Shown: in pieces, positions 42,708-49,797 of the stretch
Layout: the number at the start of each line of letters is the position of its first letter
Numbering within the stretch: the first letter of the stretch is position 1
Assembly: GCF_900128885.1 (NCBI RefSeq)
Contig: NZ_FQTU01000012.1
Location: 1-64,000 of the forward strand
Length of the DNA: 64,000 bases
Source: Alkalibacter saccharofermentans DSM 14828
GTDB lineage: Bacteria; Bacillota; Clostridia; Eubacteriales; Alkalibacteraceae
Direction: 5' to 3'
Program-made: the position numbers and the translations under genes
The notes under the pieces: generated by a model
Told to the model about the DNA's origin: nothing
The model's database searches: none
Seen by the model: only the letters and a program-made list of their open reading frames with translations

Positions 42708-44183
42708 TTGAAAATGGGTAAAAAGATTATTGTGGTTTTACTGGCTGCCCTAATGATTTTGGCGACAGCGGGATGCGGTCTGATACAGGTGGATACAGAA
42801 AAAGATATGGAAAGAGTAGTAATTGAACTGAAAGATGAGGAGATATTGAAAAGGGAGTTTAACAGCTACCTTACTTATCATAAGATGGTTTATGAATTAA
42901 ACAGTTATACCTTGCCGGAAGGGGACGATCTAGACCTTTTAAAGGAAGATATCTTAAATACCATTTCGGAAATCAGAGTTCTAAAAAACAAAGCATTGGA
43001 GTTAGAGCTGGAAATAGATTCGGAAGGACTTGACGATGAGACCGGAAACTATTTAGACAGCTTTTTAGAAACAATGGGAGAAGATGGGTACGGCTCTTTT
43101 CTCGCAGAGAACCACATGGACGAGGAGTCTTTCGAGGAGTTTTTCAGATCCTATCTTGAGGATATAAGGTATGCAAATGCCGCGATTGAAAACTTCAACA
43201 GCGAACTCAACGAAAATAAAGAAGAAGAGCTGTCAAAAGTGGTTATGACTTTGGATGGCCAAGAGATCCTGAAGGACGAGTTTTACTATCACCTTTCCAA
43301 GCTGGAATTCGATTATTATGTCAGTATGGGCTCAGGTCTGCCTTCGGACCAGGAAAGCCTCACATTTATCTATGATGAGCTTCTCAGCAAGATATCCGAA
43401 TCCAGGGTCATGTATAAGAAGGCTTTAGATGAAGGGGTGGAGGTTACTGAAGATGAGATTGGCAAAGAGGTGGAAAACCTGGAGGCTTATTTTGCCACAT
43501 ACTTCGATCAGGAGGCCTTGGAAGGATTTTTATCGGACTACTACCTAAGCTTGGATGACTACAATAGATTATTGAAAGAAGAGGCAGTCAGGATAGTCCA
43601 CATAGAAAAGCTTCAGAAGCAGCTGGAAACGGGTATTGTCGTTACGTCGGATGAAATAAGCGAGTACTATGAAGATAAAAAATCAAGCTACGACACAAGC
43701 AGCATTTCCGCAAAACACATTTTGACAGAGTCTGAATCTTACGCTCGGGAATTGATGGATTCAATCAGTGACGCTGAAAGCTTTGAAGAAGCTTTTGAAA
43801 AAGCCCAGGATGATGAAAATGTAAGAGAGGCATCTGATCTTGGGGAATTCACTCATAACCAGATGGTTACCGAATTTGCAGATGCAGCATTTGCCCTTGG
43901 CAAAGGGGAGGTAATACAAGAGCCGGTTAAAAGCCAGTATGGCTATCACATTATTTACGTATATGACAAAAACGAGGTTGAAATCCCTACCTTGGAAGAT
44001 AAAACCGATGAAATAAGACAAATCCTGATTGCGGGCAAAGTAACGGATGAGTATATGTCTCTCAAGGATCGGGCTATGGAAGATGCGGATATAAGCAAAG
44101 AAGAGGTTAAAGATCCATTTTTGACTTATCTTGAAGAGCTTAAGGAGGAGTATAAGGTTAAGACTTATCCCTCGAGATTATAA
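42708..44183 (+). CDS. PrsA/SurA-type foldase lipoprotein with duplicated N-terminal domain
   Basis: A 491-residue exported lipoprotein. A lipoprotein signal peptide ends ILATAGC with the lipidated cysteine at residue 23. A C-terminal PpiC parvulin domain (about 334-421: SAKHILTESES to YGYHIIYVYDK) indicates peptidyl-prolyl isomerase or chaperone activity outside the membrane. The SurA_N-like region is present twice in tandem (about 37-107 and 178-250), both with the pattern VV-L-EILK-EF and ISE-RV-KAL. Start is TTG 42708 (AGGAG 8 nt upstream) or ATG 42714. Follows mfd, in the place where B. subtilis has spoVT. Confidence 0.85.
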   Translation: MKMGKKIIVVLLAALMILATAGCGLIQVDTEKDMERVVIELKDEEILKREFNSYLTYHKMVYELNSYTLPEGDDLDLLKEDILNTISEIRVLKNKALELELEIDSEGLDDETGNYLDSFLETMGEDGYGSFLAENHMDEESFEEFFRSYLEDIRYANAAIENFNSELNENKEEELSKVVMTLDGQEILKDEFYYHLSKLEFDYYVSMGSGLPSDQESLTFIYDELLSKISESRVMYKKALDEGVEVTEDEIGKEVENLEAYFATYFDQEALEGFLSDYYLSLDDYNRLLKEEAVRIVHIEKLQKQLETGIVVTSDEISEYYEDKKSSYDTSSISAKHILTESESYARELMDSISDAESFEEAFEKAQDDENVREASDLGEFTHNQMVTEFADAAFALGKGEVIQEPVKSQYGYHIIYVYDKNEVEIPTLEDKTDEIRQILIAGKVTDEYMSLKDRAMEDADISKEEVKDPFLTYLEELKEEYKVKTYPSRL

Positions 44184-44197
44184 TAAGTGGAGGAAGT

Positions 44198-45145
44198 ATG
44201 AAAAAAACCTTGTTGACCATTATAATTCTTGCAGCATTTATCATCTCCGGCTGTCAGTCAGAGCCTAGTGTCTATGCGAGAATTGGCGAAAATGAGATAT
44301 CAAAAGATTCCTTTGATCAATACATGTTACTAACTAAAATTAGCTACGACTTATCTCAAGCTGAGATGCCTCAGTCGGGTGAAGGCCTTGAAACCCTAAA
44401 GAAGAATATCCTCGACAATATGGTGGAGGGAGCAGTCCTTGTGGAAAGCGCTGGAAAACTAGGCATCGAAATTGACGAGGAACAAGCCTTGCAGGAGGCG
44501 GAATCATTGCTTGAGATGGTATTGGAAAGCTACGGAGAAGATGATTACCAAAAGCTCCTAGATGAATACAGAATCGACAGAAATGATTTCGAGGATTTTG
44601 TAAAGAAGCTTTCTGCAGACAATCAAATGATATACGCCCTTTACGAAAGGGTCACGGAAGGCGTTGAGGCATCTGAAGAGGAAGCCTACCGGCACTATGA
44701 AGAAAATATCCGGGTATACAACTACTCCACTGTGCATGCAAAAGGCTTTGTGTTTACCGCAAGCAATACCGGCGAGGAAGTGCAGGCGAAGCTTGAAAGC
44801 GATGAAATGAGCATGGACGAAGCCATCGAGGCTTACAGGGAAGATAAAAATGTTCTTTATGCGGATGACTTCGGACCTTTGTACTTTACAGATATGGCGG
44901 AAGATTTCGCGGAGGAACTATTCGATGCAGGCATAGGGGATTTTACCGGACTTGTTGAATCCGAAGGTCTGTATTACCTGGGTTACGTCTACTCAAGGGA
45001 TGATATGGAGCCTGCAGCGTTTGAAGAAGTTGAGAGCACTGTATACGAGCGGGTGCTATCCTTAAAGAGAAACGAAGCATATGAGGAATTTTTCCTTCAG
45101 GAGAAAGAATCATATGAAATTGAAGTTTATTACGACAAACTTTAA
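44198..45145 (+). CDS. SurA/PrsA-like lipoprotein with degenerate parvulin domain
   Basis: A 315-residue lipoprotein with a signal peptide ending IISGC (Cys19). It repeats the SurA_N-like region of the preceding protein (VYARIGENEISKDSFDQYML, about 25-175). The following segment aligns roughly with a PpiC domain, but the usual HIL motif at its start is replaced by AKGFVF, so isomerase activity is doubtful and a chaperone role more likely. It lies 14 bp after the first lipoprotein gene, in one operon, and is followed by a terminator. Confidence 0.8.
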   Translation: MKKTLLTIIILAAFIISGCQSEPSVYARIGENEISKDSFDQYMLLTKISYDLSQAEMPQSGEGLETLKKNILDNMVEGAVLVESAGKLGIEIDEEQALQEAESLLEMVLESYGEDDYQKLLDEYRIDRNDFEDFVKKLSADNQMIYALYERVTEGVEASEEEAYRHYEENIRVYNYSTVHAKGFVFTASNTGEEVQAKLESDEMSMDEAIEAYREDKNVLYADDFGPLYFTDMAEDFAEELFDAGIGDFTGLVESEGLYYLGYVYSRDDMEPAAFEEVESTVYERVLSLKRNEAYEEFFLQEKESYEIEVYYDKL

Positions 45146-45147
45146 AG

Positions 45148-45174
45148 AAACCGGAGATAAAATCTCCGGTTTTT
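45148..45174 (+). terminator. Terminator after the lipoprotein pair
   Basis: ACCGGAGAT (45150-45158) pairs with ATCTCCGGT (45162-45170), loop AAA, followed by TTTTT. Confidence 0.92.
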
Positions 45175-45184
45175 CAACCTTTTC

Positions 45185-45213
45185 TTTACAAAGAGTCCCA
45201 TAAGAAGTAAAAT
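45185..45213 (+). promoter_or_regulatory. Promoter of the SpoVB-like gene
   Basis: TTTACA (45185-45190), 17-bp spacer, TAAAAT (45208-45213), about 55 bp before the start codon. Confidence 0.6.
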
Positions 45214-45267
45214 GTTTTATCGGGAAGTACATTAAACAGGCGCTTATGGCGTTTTTGGAGGAAAAAC

Positions 45268-46866
45268 ATGAGTCGTAGTTCTTATATAAGAGGTGCTGGG
45301 ATAATTGCTATAGGAGGTATCATCGCAAAGCTCCTGGGACTGTTTTTTAAAATACCTATAGGTAGGATTCTAGACAGTTTCGGTTATGGATTGTATTATA
45401 ATTCCTATAATATCTACAACCTGATGCTGACCATTTCGATAATAGGAGTTCCTGTGGCGATATCAAAGATGATAGCAGAAAGAGCTTCTGTCAAAAATTA
45501 TTTGGGAGTAATGAATGTTTTTAAGATATCTATGCTTTTCATGCTCATAGTGGGGAGTGTAGCGTCGTTGACCCTGTTTTTGGGCGCAAACTTCATAATT
45601 AAAATAGCGGGGTGGGACGAGGGTACTTATTATGCTCTCCTTGGACTTGCTTTTGCCCCTTTCTTTGTGTCCTTGCTTTCAGGATTTAGAGGTTTTTTTC
45701 AAGGCATGCAGATGATGACGCCTACAGCAATATCTCAGATAATAGAGGCATTTGCAAGGGTGCTGCTTGGGATAGGGCTCTGCATTTATCTTACGAATAA
45801 TTTCGGATATGCCGAAGGTGCAGGAGGTGCCTCTTCGGGAGCTTTGTTTGGAGCAGTGGCGGCATTTTTGTTTTTGATATTTGCCTGGTATTTATTCATA
45901 AAGGATTTCCGAAAGAAAGTGGAAAAAAGCAGCGGCAGGTTTGCGAAGGAATCCAACAGAAAGCTCGTAAAGAGGCTGCTGCAGATAGCGATACCTGTTA
46001 CACTGACTTCTGCGGTGGTATCTCTGTTTGGAATCGTAAATTCATTTACGTACGTTTCAAGGCTGGCAAAGGCAGGATTTGATCTTAGACAGGCTACAAT
46101 GATGTTTGGTGATTATGGACTTGCCCAGACGATGATAAACGTTCCCTTGACCTTCAGCACTGCGATGTCCATAACTCTGGTGCCTTCCATCAGCGAGTCC
46201 TTTGTTCTGAAAAACAAGGCCGCTATAAAGCACAAGACAGAACTGGGTCTTAGGATGATTCTATTAATAGCTTTGCCTTGTGCTGTGGGACTTTCTGTAT
46301 TTTCCGAGGAGATATTCGCTCTGCTTTTTCCCAATAGCGCGTTCGGAGGAGGCATACTGAATTACTTTGCTTTTAGTACCGTTTTGATTATGTTTGCCAA
46401 TACGCTACAGAGTATCCTTCAGGGAATGGACAAGTTCACATTGCCTCTAAAGCATTTGATACCGGGGCTCTTTGTGAATTTAGTGTTTAACTTCATCTTT
46501 GTATCCATCCCGGAAATTAATATTTACGGCCTGGTAATAAGCAATATGTCTGCCTATTTTGTGATTGGAGCTCTCAATTACAAGAGTGTAAGGAAGTATA
46601 CGAACGTAAGGATAAACCCTGTCCAAACAGTGTTAAAACCTGTTGCGGCATCGGCGTTTATGGGTTTTTTCGGAATTTTGGCCTATGATTTCCTCAATAA
46701 TTGGTTAAATAACGCCTTTTCGGTTTTAATTTCTATTTTTTTATGTATAATAATATATATGGTCAGCCTTATATCTATAAAAGGCCTAACGGAAGAAGAA
46801 CTAGAGATGTTTCCTGGCCGCAACAGGTTGAGAAAATTTTTGGGGAAACTGGTTAGAAAGGGTTAA
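45268..46866 (+). CDS. SpoVB/MurJ-like polysaccharide or lipid II flippase (MOP family)
   Basis: A 532-residue protein with about 14 hydrophobic segments, of the MATE-like MOP exporter superfamily. The N-terminal GIIAIGGIIAKLLGLFFKIP and IGVPVAISKMIAERAS segments are typical of SpoVB/YtgP proteins, which flip lipid-linked cell-wall precursors. Its position upstream of yabN matches B. subtilis spoVB, but this family also includes vegetative flippases, so a sporulation role is not implied. One base before yabN. Confidence 0.9.
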   Translation: MSRSSYIRGAGIIAIGGIIAKLLGLFFKIPIGRILDSFGYGLYYNSYNIYNLMLTISIIGVPVAISKMIAERASVKNYLGVMNVFKISMLFMLIVGSVASLTLFLGANFIIKIAGWDEGTYYALLGLAFAPFFVSLLSGFRGFFQGMQMMTPTAISQIIEAFARVLLGIGLCIYLTNNFGYAEGAGGASSGALFGAVAAFLFLIFAWYLFIKDFRKKVEKSSGRFAKESNRKLVKRLLQIAIPVTLTSAVVSLFGIVNSFTYVSRLAKAGFDLRQATMMFGDYGLAQTMINVPLTFSTAMSITLVPSISESFVLKNKAAIKHKTELGLRMILLIALPCAVGLSVFSEEIFALLFPNSAFGGGILNYFAFSTVLIMFANTLQSILQGMDKFTLPLKHLIPGLFVNLVFNFIFVSIPEINIYGLVISNMSAYFVIGALNYKSVRKYTNVRINPVQTVLKPVAASAFMGFFGILAYDFLNNWLNNAFSVLISIFLCIIIYMVSLISIKGLTEEELEMFPGRNRLRKFLGKLVRKG

Positions 46867-46867
46867 C

Positions 46868-48331
46868 ATGAAAAATACTATCTACATAGTCGGTCTAGGG
46901 CCCGGAGGTCTAGGGCAAATGACCCTTGAAACATATAAAATAATCAAAAACAGCAAAAACCTTTATCTAAGGACTGTAAAGCATCCAGCCGCCGAAGAGC
47001 TTGCTGGGGAAGGGGTAAAATTCGAAACCTTTGACAGCTTCTATGAAAAATGTGACAGCTTCGAAGAAGTTTACAAAGCTATAGCTGTTGAATTGTCAAA
47101 TGTCTGCGTAAATAACCATCAAACGGTGTATGCGGTGCCTGGGCATCCTTGCTTTGCTGAAAAAAGTGTTGAAATACTCCTTGAAATGTTAGATAATGAA
47201 CAAGACAAAGTCGAGGTTAAAGTAGTGTCGGCCTTGAGTTTCCTGGATTCCATGGCGGCGTCGCTTCGCATAGACCCTATATACGGCCTTTATGTCGTGG
47301 ATGCACTTTCCATAAATGCCAAAGCATTTGAAACTCATTCCGGCATCATCGTAACTCAAGTATACAATAATTTTGTGGCCTCCGAGTTAAAGTTGTTTTT
47401 GATGGATAGTCATTATCCCCAAGACAAGGAAGTTTTCCTCGTTCACAAGGCAGGGATAATAGGTGAAAAGATTGAAAAGGTCAAGCTTTATGAAATCGAT
47501 AGATCTGAAGATATCGACTACCTGACGAGTCTCTATATACCTCCTGAAAAGGCGAAAAATCCAAGGAGCATGGAATTGCTGCTTGAAACCATGGAAAGAC
47601 TTAGGAGCGAAGATGGTTGTCCCTGGGACAGAGAGCAGACATTCGCTTCTCTGAGAAAGTATATCATCGAAGAAGCCTATGAAGTGGTTGATGCCATAGA
47701 ACGGGATGATATCGATGATATCTGCGAAGAGTTGGGTGATTTGTTGCTGCAGGTCGTATTTGTAAGTCAGATTGCAAAAGAAGAACATCTCTTTGACCTG
47801 GGTGAAGTTGTGGAGTCCATAAATGCAAAGCTTGTCAACAGGCATCCCCACGTTTTTGGCAACGAAAGCAGAGAAGAATTTTCTATGGAAGTTTGGGAAA
47901 AGATAAAGCGGGAGGAAAAGGGATATGAGAAGGTGTCTGAACAAATGGACAATCTCCCCAATAGCTTTCCGGTGTATCTGAGGGCTGAGAAGGCTCAAAA
48001 AAAAGCGTCTCTAACAGGCTTTGACTGGGAAGATCCTACAGATGCTCTTGCAAAGGTCAGAGAAGAAGCGGAAGAACTTGAAAAGGCGCTTCTTGAAGAT
48101 GACAAGAAAAAAATCGATGAAGAGTCAGGAGATCTATTGTTTGCCGTGATCAATGTTTTGAGACTGGCCAAAGTGGACTTCAGAGAGTCTCTGCAGGGGG
48201 CGACTGACAAATTTATTCGAAGGTACAAGCACGTTGAAGCTCAGGTTTCAAAGAAAGGGATGCTCATGAAGGAGTTGAGCCTAGATGAGCTTGACTTCTA
48301 CTGGAAAGATGCCAAGGAAAAAGGGCTTTGA
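46868..48331 (+). CDS. yabN: YabN-type fusion: tetrapyrrole-methylase-like domain plus MazG pyrophosphohydrolase
   Basis: A 487-residue two-domain protein. The N-terminal ~220 residues are a SAM-dependent methylase fold (IVGLGPGGLGQMT and VYAVPGHPCFAEKS). The C-terminal part is a MazG nucleoside triphosphate pyrophosphohydrolase with EDGCPWDREQTFASLRKYI and the metal motif EELGDLLLQVVF; a second, weaker MazG repeat (EESGDLLFAVINVLRL) follows. The methylase substrate of YabN proteins is unknown to me; MazG domains remove non-canonical nucleotides. Confidence 0.93.
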   Translation: MKNTIYIVGLGPGGLGQMTLETYKIIKNSKNLYLRTVKHPAAEELAGEGVKFETFDSFYEKCDSFEEVYKAIAVELSNVCVNNHQTVYAVPGHPCFAEKSVEILLEMLDNEQDKVEVKVVSALSFLDSMAASLRIDPIYGLYVVDALSINAKAFETHSGIIVTQVYNNFVASELKLFLMDSHYPQDKEVFLVHKAGIIGEKIEKVKLYEIDRSEDIDYLTSLYIPPEKAKNPRSMELLLETMERLRSEDGCPWDREQTFASLRKYIIEEAYEVVDAIERDDIDDICEELGDLLLQVVFVSQIAKEEHLFDLGEVVESINAKLVNRHPHVFGNESREEFSMEVWEKIKREEKGYEKVSEQMDNLPNSFPVYLRAEKAQKKASLTGFDWEDPTDALAKVREEAEELEKALLEDDKKKIDEESGDLLFAVINVLRLAKVDFRESLQGATDKFIRRYKHVEAQVSKKGMLMKELSLDELDFYWKDAKEKGL

Positions 48332-48343
48332 ATGAAGGGATAA

Positions 48344-48370
48344 ATATTTTCTTGATTTCCAAGAAAATAT
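48344..48370. repeat. Perfect 11-bp inverted repeat upstream of HU gene
   Basis: ATATTTTCTTG (48344-48354) and CAAGAAAATAT (48360-48370) with a 5-nt spacer. It is AT-rich and has no U-tract, so it is not a normal terminator. It overlaps a possible -35 (TTGATT, 48352-48357) for the HU gene and could be an operator or an mRNA structure. Confidence 0.5.
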
Positions 48371-48411
48371 CTCAATTATAAATTTATTATAAGAAATCAG
48401 GAGGGTGAAAA

Positions 48412-48687
48412 ATGAACAAAGCTGAATTAATTGCTGCAATGACTGAAAAGACGGATATTGCTAAAAAAGACTGCGAAAAGGCGTTGAATGCATTTATCGA
48501 TGTTGTGACCGAAGAGTTGCAAAAAGGAGATAAAGTATCCTTGGTAGGTTTTGGAACCTTTGACGTTAGAGAAAGAGCTGAAAGAAAAGGAAGAAATCCG
48601 AAGACTATGGAAGAATTGATAATTCCTGCTTCCAAAGCACCAGGATTTAAAGCGGGAAAAGCTTTAAAAGATTCAATTAACAAGTAA
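48412..48687 (+). CDS. hup: DNA-binding protein HU
   Basis: A 91-residue nucleoid protein that bends DNA. It shows the HU signature VSLVGFGTFDVRERAERKGRN-like arm region and the N-terminal MNKAELIAAMTEKT. It is probably made in large amounts: it has a strong AGGAGG and its own terminator. Confidence 0.97.
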   Translation: MNKAELIAAMTEKTDIAKKDCEKALNAFIDVVTEELQKGDKVSLVGFGTFDVRERAERKGRNPKTMEELIIPASKAPGFKAGKALKDSINK

Positions 48688-48695
48688 TTTTTCTT

Positions 48696-48722
48696 CGGGA
48701 CTTTATAGTCCCGTTTTTTTTT
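48696..48722 (+). terminator. Terminator after HU gene
   Basis: CGGGACT (48696-48702) pairs with AGTCCCG (48707-48713), loop TTAT, followed by nine T. Confidence 0.95.
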
Positions 48723-48740
48723 AAAAAATTGAGGTGACAT

Positions 48741-48989
48741 ATGAGACTTGATAAATATCTAAAAACCAGCAGGCTTATCAAGCGCAGGACTCTTGCAAAA
48801 GAAGCTTGTGACAAAGGAAAGATAACGGTCAATGGAAATGCGGCAAAAGCCGGAACGGATATTAAGGTCGGTGACGAAATCGCCATCACATTGGGTGCGA
48901 GAACAATGACTGTTGTTGTGGAGAGCCTGACTGAACATGTTAAAAAGGAAGAAGCCCAAAATATGTACAAAGTTAAAGAGCAGCCTTAA
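48741..48989 (+). CDS. rqcP: RqcP, S4-domain ribosome quality control protein
   Basis: An 82-residue protein consisting almost wholly of an S4 RNA-binding domain (MRLDKYLKTSRLIKRRTLAK...). RqcP (formerly YabO) works with RqcH to add alanine tails to stalled nascent chains on split 50S subunits in Firmicutes. Position after yabN/hup supports this rather than the paralogous heat-shock protein Hsp15. Its last codons KEQP and stop lie in a palindrome shared with the convergent gene. Confidence 0.9.
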   Translation: MRLDKYLKTSRLIKRRTLAKEACDKGKITVNGNAAKAGTDIKVGDEIAITLGARTMTVVVESLTEHVKKEEAQNMYKVKEQP

Positions 48990-49002
48990 GGCTGCTCTTT
49001 AA
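48973..49002. terminator. Perfect 30-bp palindrome: shared terminator that is also coding on both strands
   Basis: The left half TTAAAGAGCAGCCTT (48973-48987) and right half AAGGCTGCTCTTTAA (48988-49002) are exact reverse complements. As RNA it folds into an 11-13 bp hairpin with loop TTAA, ending in UUUAA in either direction. It contains the last four codons and the stop of rqcP on the plus strand and of the metallo-hydrolase on the minus strand, both ending KEQP. Confidence 0.92.
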
Positions 49003-49669
49003 ATATAATCTGATTTTTCCCTGACGGAGTCAACAATACGGTATCGTTAAGTGAAATTTTCTTATCGAGGTCATTGTAGTAGCCGTAATCTCCAAAGGAA
49101 TGCATGGGTACTAGATGCTCTGGTGAAAGGGTTTTTATAAAATAGTCGGCGGCAAGCAAGCCGAATTCCTCGAGCCTTGGGTCTACGGGAACAAAAGCAA
49201 AATCGATTTCAAGACCTCGGATTTTTTCGAGTTCGTTTTTAAAATCAGATTCCTCTGCAGCAAGCTCGTCTTCCTTCATTCTCTTCCAGTGCCACCAGTT
49301 TAGATCTCCGCTGTGGAAATAGCTTTTGCCATCCAGCCTTAGGTAAAAGGAAACGCCCCTGTCAGTGCTTCCGAAAGCCTTTATGTATAAAGCACCTAGT
49401 GTGACTTCATCATATGGATTCATGATCCATATCCGATTTGTTGAAATTCTGTCTTCGATGTCATAACCTAGTATGTAGGTGGTATGGTAGTTAGATAGCT
49501 TCCTTGCGATATCGGGTGAAAAGTGGTCCTTGTGGCTATGACTAGCAAAAAAGACTATGTCCTTGTCCTTGATCTCTTCTAAGTCCGGTTCTTCAATACA
49601 GTCGAATAGCAAGGCATACTTTTCGTGGACGACCAAAAAACCGCTGTGGGCCAAATGTCTTATGTACAT
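48986..49669 (-). CDS. MBL-fold metallo-hydrolase (UlaG-like)
   Basis: A 227-residue metallo-beta-lactamase-fold protein. The zinc motif HSHKDH gives His44, His46, Asp48 and His49; later ligands probably include the His in SYFHSGDLNWWHW and the C-terminal VPMHSFGDYG. The substrate is unknown. Start ATG at 49669 follows AGGAGGG; the ATG at 49690 would place that site inside the gene. Tail-to-tail with rqcP, overlapping it by 4 nt (TTAA), and divergent from purL. Confidence 0.85.
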   Translation of the reverse strand: MYIRHLAHSGFLVVHEKYALLFDCIEEPDLEEIKDKDIVFFASHSHKDHFSPDIARKLSNYHTTYILGYDIEDRISTNRIWIMNPYDEVTLGALYIKAFGSTDRGVSFYLRLDGKSYFHSGDLNWWHWKRMKEDELAAEESDFKNELEKIRGLEIDFAFVPVDPRLEEFGLLAADYFIKTLSPEHLVPMHSFGDYGYYNDLDKKISLNDTVLLTPSGKNQIIFKEQP

Positions 49670-49715
49670 TATATCCCTCCTCATGTACAATTATATCAAA
49701 AGGACATGGAAATAA

Positions 49716-49728
49716 AAATACGGATATT
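49716..49728 (+). promoter_or_regulatory. PurBox-like operator, forward copy, upstream of purL
   Basis: Matches the B. subtilis PurBox consensus AWWWCCGAACWWT at 10 of 13 positions, including the central CG. It pairs with an inverted copy 18 bp downstream. Confidence 0.45.
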
Positions 49729-49738
49729 AATAAAAAAC

Positions 49739-49767
49739 TTGAAAAAAATGTTCGCATAATTTAATAT
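49739..49767 (+). promoter_or_regulatory. Promoter of purL
   Basis: TTGAAA (49739-49744), 17-bp spacer, TAATAT (49762-49767). The second PurBox-like site lies inside the spacer, an arrangement that would let a repressor exclude RNA polymerase. Confidence 0.6.
49747..49759 (-). promoter_or_regulatory. PurBox-like operator, inverted copy, within the purL promoter
   Basis: In reverse orientation it matches the PurBox at 11 of 13 positions (plus-strand core AATGTTCGCATAA). The distance between its central CG and that of the forward copy is 32 bp, identical to the pair before purC. Confidence 0.6.
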
Positions 49768-49797
49768 GTAAATAGAAAAAATAAAAGGTGGTTGAAC

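Noticed and set aside
49670..49797. Purine riboswitch upstream of purL
   Set aside because: The predicted 5' untranslated region is only about 24 nt, too short, and the conserved loop sequences are not present.
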